Shown here piece after piece: positions 15,409 to 21,209 of a DNA stretch of 21,209 nt. Source of the DNA: Sphingomonadales bacterium UBA1936 (GTDB lineage Bacteria; Pseudomonadota; Alphaproteobacteria; Sphingomonadales; Sphingomonadaceae); contig DDFE01000211.1 in NCBI GenBank assembly GCA_002336985.1, positions 8,050-29,258 of the forward strand. The letters are read 5' to 3'. The notes under the pieces were generated by a model that saw only the letters and a list, made by a program, of their open reading frames with translations, had not been told where the DNA came from and ran no database searches. The translations under genes were made by a program, and so were the position numbers. The first letter of the stretch is position 1; each line of letters opens with the position of its first letter.

Positions 15409-16094
15409 CGGAGTGCAACACCAGTAAATTCTCGATCAACGCATGCAGCGTCGCGTTCTGATACGGTAGTCCGGAAGGGGGGCGGGATAATGCGACCAGC
15501 CGATCGCGGTCATTATCAGAACCGCATTACAGAGAAAAAAGAGTGAGCGGCGACGGCGGTTGATGACGACGTCCGCGTGACGCACGAAGCGCTGTTGGCC
15601 TCATTCGATGACGAGCTGTCTCTGCGTATCGTTGGCAATGACATATGACTTCGCCGCAGATGTAAAAGCGGCCCGGCGTTTCCGCCGGGCCAGGAAAATC
15701 ACAAGATGTGATTTCGGGTCGCGCGGCCGCGGATAAACGGCGCACTTTCATATGGATTGTACAAAATCGACATGCCAGCTGCATGTCTCAAACTTGAACA
15801 TTTAAAAAAGGTGTTAAGCGTGTTGCTCGCGCCATGAGAAACCTATTGGCGCCCGGCCCGATCAGTGCCAGCAGGCGCTGTCAGGCCAAATGCGCCATCC
15901 GTAAATGGTGATAGCTAGCTTCGCTTTAGGACCTTTTCCGGGTTGCAACATTGATATCGCCCAAGTGATGGGGCATCACTTCGTAAGCCCGAGATCTGAA
16001 ACTTCATCCCACCACCAATGTCTCCGCGTCTGGGCCGCTTTGTGCGCTCGTTTCAGATATTCAAGTCAAACGTTCTCCATTCCGAAAAGCGGTC
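15409..16094. other. 686-bp stretch without a supportable gene; contains two hairpins
   Basis: I see no convincing coding sequence here. The clearest structure is GGCCCGGCG-TTTC-CGCCGGGCC (15670-15691 as stem-loop), which is followed on the minus strand by CTTTTAC and so fits a minus-strand terminator best. AAATCAC-AAGAT-GTGATTT lies next to it at about 15695-15713. An open stretch ending in ...LLASFDDELSLRIVGNDI at TGA near 15650 lacks a start and is too short to call. The last 150 bp may belong to the decayed transposase that follows. Confidence 0.5.
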
Positions 16095-16385
16095 ATGCGT
16101 GAAGCTCGCCGGGAACTACATATGTTGGGTAGATTACGGACCGGCGGTTCATTTCGTTCGTACTGCCGGCACGCCAATAACCTCGTCGAGAACAGTCATA
16201 TACCGCTGCGCAGGCGTGAGCGGGCGATGCTGAGGTTCCGAGGAATGAAGTCGCTCCAGAAGTTCGCCGCGGTCCAGGCCAACGTCCACAACCAGCTCAA
16301 CCTCGAACGCCATCTCGTCGACCGCCAGACCTTCAAGCAGCGCCGCTCAGCGGAACTCGCCCAGTGGCGGCAACTGGCCAGCTAG
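16095..16385 (+). pseudogene. C-terminal fragment of an IS6-like DDE transposase
   Basis: The block NNLVENSHIPLRRRERAMLR, then FRGMKSLQKFAAVQANVHNQ and LNLERHLVDRQTFKQRRSAE, ending AQWRQL, is the C-terminal end of IS6-type DDE transposases, including the catalytic glutamate of VENSH. The two upstream aspartates and the helix-turn-helix are missing, so only about 70 of roughly 230 residues are recognisable. Codons before about 16176 fit poorly. The fragment is inactive. It ends at TAG just before the IS110 remnant, so this spot has taken more than one insertion. Confidence 0.72.
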
Positions 16386-16444
16386 GCCGCTAACCTAAAA
16401 AGCCGGCCTGCATCGTGGAGAGATCGGTTCGCAGAGAACTGATG

Positions 16445-17562
16445 GTGTGGACGGCTCCACCCAACGGCATCTGGAAGCGTGCGCGACGTCGCACTATTGG
16501 GCGCGGCAGATCCGGGAGCTTGGTCACGATGTTCGCCTGATTCCACCCGCCTATGTGAAGCCATATGTTCAGCGGCAAAAGAATGACGCCGCCGATGCCG
16601 CCGCGATCTGCGAAGCGGTCAGCCGACCCCATATGCGTAACGTGCCGATCAAGACCGAAGAGCAGCAAGGTGCTCTTGTCCTGCACCGTGCCCGTGACCT
16701 GCTGACGCGACAGAGGACCATGATCCTCAACGCGATCCGGGCGCATCTGGCCGAGTTCGGCATCGTCGCGCCGCAAGGACCGCGCCATGTCGTCGAGCTT
16801 CTCACTCAGCTACAGGGCGCCGCCAGCTCGACCCTTCCCGTTGTCGCCAAGCGAGCGATCATGGCGCTCGCGGCTCAACTGGCCAGCATCGTTCAGCAGA
16901 TCCGTGCGCTCGAGTGTGATCTGCTGATCTGGCACCGCACAAGCGCCGCAAGCCAGCGGCTTGCGACCATACCCGGGATCGGGATCATCACCGCTACTGC
17001 GCTGGCCGCGAGTGTTCCCGATGCTGGCGTGTTTAAATCCGGGCGGCAGTTCGCGGCGTTCCTGGGGCTTGTGCCAAGGCAGAACTCATCGGGCGGCAAA
17101 AGCCGGCTCGGACACATCTCCAAGATGGGCAACGGCGATCTGCGTAAGCTGCTGGTCGTGGGCGCAACCTCGGTGCTGCGCCGCGCGCGGGCCAGCGATG
17201 CCAGCCAGATCCCATGGGTGCATGCACTGCTCGAGCGTAAGCCTGCCCAGGTGGTCACCGTCGCGATCGCCAACAAGACCGCACGAACCGCATGGGCTTT
17301 GCTCAGTCACGAGGCAGTTTATCGGCGCATAGCCGTCTGAGAATGCGAGGGCAGATGTAAGTGATGATGCAAATGGGAACCGCTGCCGGGACACTCCGAG
17401 GTGTTGTCAGGGCGTCATAGCTCGATAGACTGATTGGAACCTGGCTAGCGGACTTCATCAGGGCCAGCGGTCACCGCCGCGTCAACAGGCCGGACACATG
17501 ACCGCTCCCGCAAACGCAGCCGCACGAACCATCACCCCTTGCAGAAACGGGGCCGTCCACAC
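16445..17562 (+). mobile_element. Internally deleted IS110/IS1111-type element
   Basis: GTGTGGACGGCTCC (16445-16458) is mirrored by GGGGCCGTCCACAC (17549-17562), a 13-of-14 match, bracketing the transposase frame and about 200 bp of 3' non-coding DNA. IS1111-type members of the IS110 family carry such subterminal repeats. The left repeat directly abuts what corresponds to about codon 50 of a normal transposase, so the original left region and gene start have been deleted. Confidence 0.6.
16447..17340 (+). pseudogene. IS110-family transposase, N-terminally truncated
   Basis: The 297-residue frame matches IS110 transposases from LEACATSHYWARQIRELGHD onward, with AYVKPYVQRQKNDAADAAAI (two acidic residues of the DEDD RuvC-like site) and the C-terminal transposase_20 region IPGIGIITATALAASVPD, FAAFLGLVPRQNSSGGKSRL and GNGDLRKLLVVGA. 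Normal members are about 340 residues; the first 45-50, including the first catalytic aspartate, are absent, and GTG 16447 lies within the terminal repeat. The enzyme is therefore expected to be inactive. The end of the frame is complete (TGA 17338-17340). The 359 bp from the stop to the heat-shock promoter hold the element's 3' end and no other gene. Confidence 0.85.
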
Positions 17563-17699
17563 ATGACAGCACCCGTGGAAATCACTGACTAGGGCTAGTT
17601 CCTGTGCAAGCGCTAGTTATCGCCGCGCCAGCAATTTGCGCCTGGTCTTCAGGCGGATTTAACCGGGCGTGAGCCTTCTAAATTCACGCAGCGGGACAT

Positions 17700-17726
17700 C
17701 TTGAAAGCAGCCGCCTGCTTCCTAGT
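17700..17726 (+). promoter_or_regulatory. RpoH (sigma-32)-type heat-shock promoter
   Basis: CTTGAAA (17700-17706) matches the sigma-32 -35 consensus exactly. After 14 bases CCTAGT (17721-17726) gives a partial -10. Transcription would start near 17733, leaving a leader of about 90 nt in front of the Hsp20 gene. This position and the downstream thermometer support the call. Confidence 0.6.
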
Positions 17727-17730
17727 TTTT

Positions 17731-17818
17731 TGTCGCTGCGCGACGGTTTTGCGCGGCAGAGTTGAGGGCACCGGCTCTCTCCCGGTGCTCCTTGTGCTCA
17801 AATTGCTCAATGGAGGAT
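17731..17818 (+). ncRNA. ROSE-type RNA thermometer in the hsp20 leader
   Basis: Just before the start codon, TTGCTC (17803-17808) pairs across an AATG loop with GAGGAT (17813-17818), sequestering the GGAGG ribosome site. The pairing includes the U-U and G-G mismatches that define ROSE elements of alphaproteobacterial small heat-shock genes. Upstream hairpins GTCG-CTGCG-CGAC (near 17731-17743) and GCACCGG-CTCTCTC-CCGGTGC (17768-17788) give the expected multi-stem layout. Heating should open the last stem and allow translation. Confidence 0.8.
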
Positions 17819-17824
17819 TCGGAT

Positions 17825-18307
17825 ATGAGGAACAGTTTTGATCTTGCGCCCTACAGGCGTTCGACGATCGGCTTCGATCGTTTCTTCGACCTGCTCGAGA
17901 CCGGGGCACGTCCCGAGGATGGGTACCCAGCGTTCGATATCGAACGAGCGAGTGAAGATCGTTATACGATCAGTCTTGCAGTACCGGGCTTTCGGCCTGG
18001 CGACATCGAGATCGTTGCGCAGAATAACCTGCTGACGGTTACGGGCCGCAAGCCAGACGCCGTCGACGACGATGCCCACTACCTGCATCGGGGCATCTCG
18101 AGAGACGCGTTCGAACGGCGTTTTCAGCTTGCCGATTTCGTTGTCGTGGAGCGTGCGGACATCGAGCATGGTCTGCTGCGGGTTGCGCTACGGCACGAGG
18201 TCCCAGAGGCTATGAAACCTCGCCGTATCCCGATTGGCGCAGGTAAGATCGGTCAGATCGCAAATGATCGTGCGGACGATCTGCGGTCCGATCGGGGAGC
18301 GGCTTGA
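17825..18307 (+). CDS. Hsp20/IbpA-type small heat shock protein
   Basis: The 160-residue chaperone binds unfolding proteins and prevents aggregation without ATP. The N-terminus contains IGFDRFFDLLE, typical of the IbpA-like class, and the alpha-crystallin domain spans about residues 35-135: YPAFDIERASEDRYTISLAV, then GFRPGDIEI, LLTVTGRK, FERRFQLADFV and the GLLRVAL strand that precedes the end of the domain. The C-terminal RRIPIG is the I-x-I oligomer anchor. ATG 17825 is chosen because GGAGG (17812-17816) lies eight bases upstream and homology starts there. Expression is expected to be heat-induced through the sigma-32-like promoter and the ROSE leader. A terminator-like hairpin follows. Confidence 0.94.
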   Translation: MRNSFDLAPYRRSTIGFDRFFDLLETGARPEDGYPAFDIERASEDRYTISLAVPGFRPGDIEIVAQNNLLTVTGRKPDAVDDDAHYLHRGISRDAFERRFQLADFVVVERADIEHGLLRVALRHEVPEAMKPRRIPIGAGKIGQIANDRADDLRSDRGAA

Positions 18308-18314
18308 GGCGTTG

Positions 18315-18339
18315 CCCGCCCTGCGCCGAGCAGGGCGGG
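18315..18339 (+). terminator. Terminator-like hairpin after hsp20
   Basis: CCCGCCCTGC-GCCGA-GCAGGGCGGG is a perfect 10-bp GC-rich stem eight bases after the hsp20 stop, followed by TATTTCAT. The short T-rich tail makes partial termination plausible, with some read-through into the small genes downstream. Confidence 0.65.
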
Positions 18340-18377
18340 TATTTCATCGATTTGATCGTTTAAGAAAGGAGTGAACC

Positions 18378-18650
18378 ATGTCGGCCGGGCAGTTCGGCTC
18401 GTACATCGATGGCGTTGTTAGCCATCCGCAACTCGAACCCGAAGTCAAACGTGCAATCCTTGCTTCCTGGGCGTCGGATGCTTTCGCGATAAGGTCGCGT
18501 CCGGCGCTCCGTCGTCCACCCGGCGCGCGGCACCTGGTTGCGGTGCGGGACGTGCTCGATGCACTGGCTCGGCTTGATAACGCCGAACCAGGGCACCGAA
18601 ATGGAAGCAATGACAACAGCCCGGAGGGAGCCGATGAAAGGCGCCGTTGA
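18378..18650 (+). CDS. Small conserved hypothetical protein downstream of hsp20
   Basis: The 90-residue product (MSAGQFGSYIDGVVSHPQLE, then VKRAILASWASDAFAI) has no assigned function that I know. The KRAILASWASDA helix followed by a PALRRPPGA linker and a VRDVLDALARLD helix looks like a conserved small protein rather than chance coding. ATG 18378 has AAGGAG six bases upstream. It lies 70 bp after hsp20, beyond a terminator-like hairpin, and overlaps the next gene by 17 bp. It may be heat-shock associated by position. The polar tail (GSNDNSPEGADERRR) is probably disordered. Confidence 0.75.
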   Translation: MSAGQFGSYIDGVVSHPQLEPEVKRAILASWASDAFAIRSRPALRRPPGARHLVAVRDVLDALARLDNAEPGHRNGSNDNSPEGADERRR

Positions 18651-18876
18651 TGGTCGGACCACCATTCCGCCAGCAGTCTTGCGCTGCATCAACCTTGGTA
18701 AGCCACCAACCGTGCACGACCTTTGCACGGTGGCCGACCACATCCGATCGGATTTGAAGTCCAGATGCCAGAAAGGTCAGCGCAACGAGGGGAGTGGGGC
18801 CTTATTCGGCTCGTCGATTTACCGCGCGGCCCATGCTGCGCTGCTCGGAACGCCTGATCGAGAGCTCATTACGTAA
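18634..18876 (+). CDS. Small hypothetical protein overlapping the previous gene
   Basis: An 80-codon frame starts at ATG 18634 with GGAGGGAG directly upstream, inside the end of the preceding gene (17-bp overlap), as expected for coupled translation. The product (MKGAVDGRTTIPPAVLRCIN, then HDLCTVADHIRSDLKSRCQK) is soluble and unrecognised, with a helical centre and a C-terminal IYRAAHAALLGTPDRELIT segment. In-frame ATGs at 18601 and 18610 lack ribosome sites. A strong hairpin follows 26 bp after its stop, so it closes the heat-shock transcription unit. Confidence 0.6.
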   Translation: MKGAVDGRTTIPPAVLRCINLGKPPTVHDLCTVADHIRSDLKSRCQKGQRNEGSGALFGSSIYRAAHAALLGTPDRELIT

Positions 18877-18902
18877 GCGATTGTCCTGAAAAGCAATCGA
18901 AG

Positions 18903-18928
18903 GAGGGGAGCGATAAATCGCTCCCCTC
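18903..18928. terminator. Bidirectional terminator between convergent genes
   Basis: GAGGGGAGCGA-TAAA-TCGCTCCCCTC is a perfect 11-bp stem with a 4-nt loop in the 58-bp gap between convergent genes ending at 18876 and 18935. It can serve both strands, though U-runs are poor. Confidence 0.75.
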
Positions 18929-18934
18929 TGCGGT

Positions 18935-19492
18935 TCAGACCGTCGTCGCAGGGGCGTGCGGCGCGACCGCTTTTGCAGGCGCTGGTGGACGCGTCCCGTT
19001 TTCCGCGCAGTCACCGGATTTTGCGGACACGAGTTTCGGCTGCGCGCCAGCACCTTGCGATGTCCACTGCCAGCTTTGCGTGCAAGCACGGTGCCCGTCG
19101 CCGGTCGATACGAAGCGATAGCTGACCATTGTGGCTGGCCCATTCCCGAACGCCGCGACGCCGGGGCCGGGTTGAGCGTCGAGACGGGTTTGCGCCGACC
19201 GCAATTGCTGCATCATTGTCGCGAGTTGTCGATCCATGTTCGCGAAAACACGATCGGCGGTGCCATTCAGTTCTGGCTCGTCCCAAACGTCTTCAAAGCC
19301 GACCGGCACGAACTGAATGCCCCGATCGATTTTTACCCTTGGGGCGACGTCCCCAGCGTACGCGATCCTTGCGACCGAGCCATCAGGCAAATCGACGCTC
19401 ATGACATGAAATTTATTGTTCGCCGCCAACGCCGCACCTGCGACCCCGAGAGTCGCGATCCCGGCAAAGACGGCCATACGAACGTGTCGCAT
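18935..19492 (-). CDS. Predicted periplasmic/secreted protein of unknown function
   Basis: The 185-residue product begins with a clear Sec signal peptide (MRHVRMAVFAGIATLGVAGA, then ALAANN, cleavage likely after ALA). The mature part opens VMSVDLPDGSVARIAYAGDV, has a charged helical middle around NMDRQLATMMQQLRSAQTRL, a glycine-rich stretch and two cysteines (RACTQSW and SGDC) that could form a disulfide; the tail is Pro/Ala-rich. No family is recognised. ATG 19492 is supported by GGAGGA six bases upstream and by the signal peptide; the frame is open back to 19555. It is a single gene, convergent with the heat-shock unit. Confidence 0.78.
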   Translation of the reverse strand: MRHVRMAVFAGIATLGVAGAALAANNKFHVMSVDLPDGSVARIAYAGDVAPRVKIDRGIQFVPVGFEDVWDEPELNGTADRVFANMDRQLATMMQQLRSAQTRLDAQPGPGVAAFGNGPATMVSYRFVSTGDGHRACTQSWQWTSQGAGAQPKLVSAKSGDCAENGTRPPAPAKAVAPHAPATTV

Positions 19493-19812
19493 CTGCGTCC
19501 TCCATCGAGAATGATAATTGCTCGGAAAATATAGCCATGGAAGCTGAACGCTCAATGAGCGGCGGATAGGTTGAACCAGCGCACCTCAAACCGTCGAGGC
19601 TTGCTCTCCTGGTGTTGTCTCACTTTGTCTAATTGGAGATTCGGAAATCTCAGTACCAAACGCCCGCTTCGCGCCGCCATAGTGGCCGTTCTGCTGAACG
19701 CGAGGCGTTCCCGAAAGCCGCCATCTTCTTCGTTGAGAGGCCAGCGTTCGGAAAACTAGCGAGCCGGATTGCGGAGCGGGCATTAGTTCAATCGCCCCTC
19801 GAGGTGGTGCAG
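19493..19812. other. 320-bp gap without a supportable gene
   Basis: Short open frames exist on both strands, but none has a ribosome site or recognisable sequence. The right part of the minus strand should hold the promoter of the secreted-protein gene, and the left end of the sigma-factor pseudogene borders it. No strong hairpin was found. Confidence 0.4.
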
Positions 19813-20637
19813 CTAATCAGGATTGCGCATCACGTAGATCGCTTTGACGCGGCCTGCCTCGATCAGCAGCGCCGTGGTTTGGAGAATGCCATCGGCTTCA
19901 CGCGTTATGAAACCCGGTAGCCCATTCACATAAGCGTATCGGATCAACTCCGCTGCTCCACTCCGCGCCAAGCGGGCGATCGCTGCGAACGTGCGCGTAA
20001 CTTCGTCGGACCCGAGCATGACACGCGCCGCGGCAGGCCGCTTGCCGCCGCCATCAGAATAGAGACTGACATCGGTCGCTAGCATGTGGCTCAAGCGGCC
20101 GATCTCGCCGCCGCGCGAAGCGGCGAAGAAAGCCTGCGCAATCTCAAGGCCGTGCGCTCGCTCGATCGGAAAGCGCAGCTTTTCAGCCCGGACATGTTCC
20201 CGGGCGCGGCTTGCGAGCTGGCGACATGCGGCAGCGTCACGTCCCAGGCTGTCGGCGATATCGTCGAAGCTTTCGCCGAACACGTCGTGCAATAGGAACG
20301 CTGCCCGCTCGAGCGGAGACAGTCGTTCGAGCGCCAGCATCAATGGCAAGGTAACGTCTTCTATCGCATCCATCTCGACGACAGGGTCGGGCAACCAAGG
20401 TCCGATGTATTCCTCATGCCGAACCCGCGCCGACTTGAGGTGGTCCAGACACAACCGGGTAATGACACGACGCAGAAACGCCTCCGGTACATGAACAGTG
20501 TCCCGGTCCGTGTCTGCCCACCGCAGTCAGGCGTCCTGTACAACGTCCTCGGCATCCGCCACTGATCCGAGCATCCGGTAAGCGACGCGCGTAAGCCGGG
20601 GTCGCAGAACGTCGAACGCGGCAGCCGCGTCGTTCAC
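19813..20637 (-). pseudogene. ECF41-group sigma factor with fused SnoaL-like domain, broken by in-frame TGA
   Basis: Read from GTG 20637, the frame gives VNDAAAAFDVLRPRLTRVAY, RMLGSVADAEDVVQDA, then TGA at 20529-20527, then LRWADTDRD and on to the end. Relatives have VVQDAWLRW, so a Trp TGG has become TGA. The rest is full: sigma region 4 (LSPLERAAFLLHDVFGESFD), then the ECF41 marks WLPDP (linker), DGGGK (SnoaL-like extension) and a terminal NPD where the group motif is NPDKL; the stop follows directly, so that motif is also cut. Restart at TTG 20454 would lack sigma region 2. Its start overlaps the upstream gene as GTGA. ECF41 factors are controlled by their own C-terminal extension rather than an anti-sigma factor. 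Confidence 0.85.
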
Positions 20638-21089
20638 GCTTTCCAGCCGAGTTCCGGAGCAAACAGACCAAAGCCGACTGCCAGTCGGTTCCAGCTGTTG
20701 ATGACATTGATCATCATTGTCAGCTTCACCTGTTCTTCCGCATCGAACTGCGCGTTGAGCGCATCATATACATGTTGCGGCGCGCGCCTGTCAGCAACCA
20801 GCGTCAGATGCTCAGTCCAGGCAAGTGCGGCCCGCTCGCGATCTGAGTACAGCGGCGCCTCCTGCCATGCTGACAGCACCGCGATGCGCTGCTCAGTTTC
20901 CCCGGCCCGGCGCGCTTCATATGTATGCATGTTCAGGCAATTGGCGCAGCCATTGATCTGCGATGCCCGGATTTTCACGAGCTCGAGCAGGGGCTTCTCA
21001 AGGCCACTTGCCGCGACCTGATTGGAAAAGTTCAGGAACAGCTTTAGCAGCTCGGGTGCGGCGGCGTAGGGATTGGCGCGGGTGGTCAT
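20634..21089 (-). CDS. Carboxymuconolactone decarboxylase/AhpD-like protein
   Basis: The 151-residue all-helical protein has the AhpD-type redox motif in ASQINGCANCLNMHTYEARR (C-x-x-C-x-x-x-H), which points to a peroxidase-linked thiol activity rather than true decarboxylation. RERAALAWTEHLTLV and the terminal NRLAVGFGL are family blocks. ATG 21089 is chosen over ATG 21095 because GGAAGGA lies eight bases before the former and only two before the latter. Its TGA overlaps the GTG of the sigma gene. Genes of this family are the classic partners and targets of ECF41 sigma factors, and a matching promoter lies upstream. Likely role is oxidative or related stress; substrate unknown. Confidence 0.9.
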   Translation of the reverse strand: MTTRANPYAAAPELLKLFLNFSNQVAASGLEKPLLELVKIRASQINGCANCLNMHTYEARRAGETEQRIAVLSAWQEAPLYSDRERAALAWTEHLTLVADRRAPQHVYDALNAQFDAEEQVKLTMMINVINSWNRLAVGFGLFAPELGWKA

Positions 21090-21123
21090 GATCATCGTCC
21101 TTCCATCAGGGTCTCGTGATCCT

Positions 21124-21150
21124 GACGAGGCAACCGGCGCTAATGTGACA
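21124..21150 (-). promoter_or_regulatory. ECF41-dependent promoter
   Basis: On the minus strand TGTCACA (21150-21144), 16 bases, then CGTC (21127-21124) equals the described ECF41 target consensus TGTCACA-N16-CGTC in sequence and spacing. It lies 35 bp before the start of the AhpD-like gene, the head of the two-gene module, as expected for autoregulation. Confidence 0.8.
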
Positions 21151-21209
21151 TGCGAATTAGAAAAACTGCGATGGCGTATAAACGTCATGCAAGCATGACA
21201 GCAAAGCGC

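Noticed and set aside
15527..15784. Minus-strand 85-codon frame
   Set aside because: It runs through two hairpins, has no ribosome site and a composition like shadow frames.
20527..20529. TGA in the sigma gene as a selenocysteine codon
   Set aside because: Relatives have Trp at this position, not Cys, and no SECIS-like hairpin was noticed after it; a nonsense change is simpler.
1..21209. CRISPR array or tandem repeat array
   Set aside because: No regularly spaced direct repeats were seen anywhere in the window.

Overview
The window looks like chromosomal DNA of a GC-rich alphaproteobacterium, most likely a sphingomonad. The grounds are high GC with matching codon use, a RpoH-type promoter plus ROSE thermometer in front of an Hsp20 gene, Ti-type TraA/TraC/TraD genes, a DUF736 gene and paired single-domain response regulators. 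The assignment is inference; no rRNA or marker gene is present.

Layout. (a) 1-2000: a partial D-2-hydroxyacid dehydrogenase (minus strand) diverges from a Gfo/Idh/MocA oxidoreductase, followed by a dense set of hairpins. (b) About 2030-12170: an integrative mobilizable element or its remains. In order it holds a P4-type tyrosine integrase with inverted repeats just upstream, an alpA-like regulator with a small membrane protein gene, a fused nucleotidyltransferase-HEPN gene, a DUF736 gene split by a complete IS3-family element (about 5627-6840), an AT-rich cargo patch, and traD-traC facing traA across a likely oriT near 9281-9319. The cargo patch holds the C-terminal scrap of a HlyD-type adaptor followed by two paralogous secreted proteins. 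No mating-pair genes are visible, so the element could be mobilized but not self-transmissible from what is here. (c) 12426-13301: a 26-codon leader ORF and two receiver-only response regulators, all overlapping. (d) 13447-15408: a DUF2306 membrane protein divergent from a membrane-anchored AraC-type regulator. (e) 15409-17562: sparse DNA with an IS6-like transposase tail and an internally deleted IS110-family element. (f) 17700-18876: heat-shock locus made of a sigma-32-like promoter, ROSE RNA thermometer, Hsp20 and two small downstream genes. (g) 18935-21150: a secreted protein of unknown function, then an ECF41 module (carboxymuconolactone-decarboxylase-like protein plus ECF41 sigma factor) with a perfect match to the ECF41 target promoter, but with the sigma gene broken by an in-frame TGA.

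How the parts work together. The mobile element carries integration (integrase, AlpA), DNA processing (TraA relaxase-helicase, TraC, TraD, oriT) and a possible toxin-like MNT-HEPN protein. The least explained content is the pair of secreted paralogs behind the HlyD scrap. The most striking regulatory features are the ROSE element and the autoregulatory ECF41 promoter upstream of a sigma gene that appears dead.
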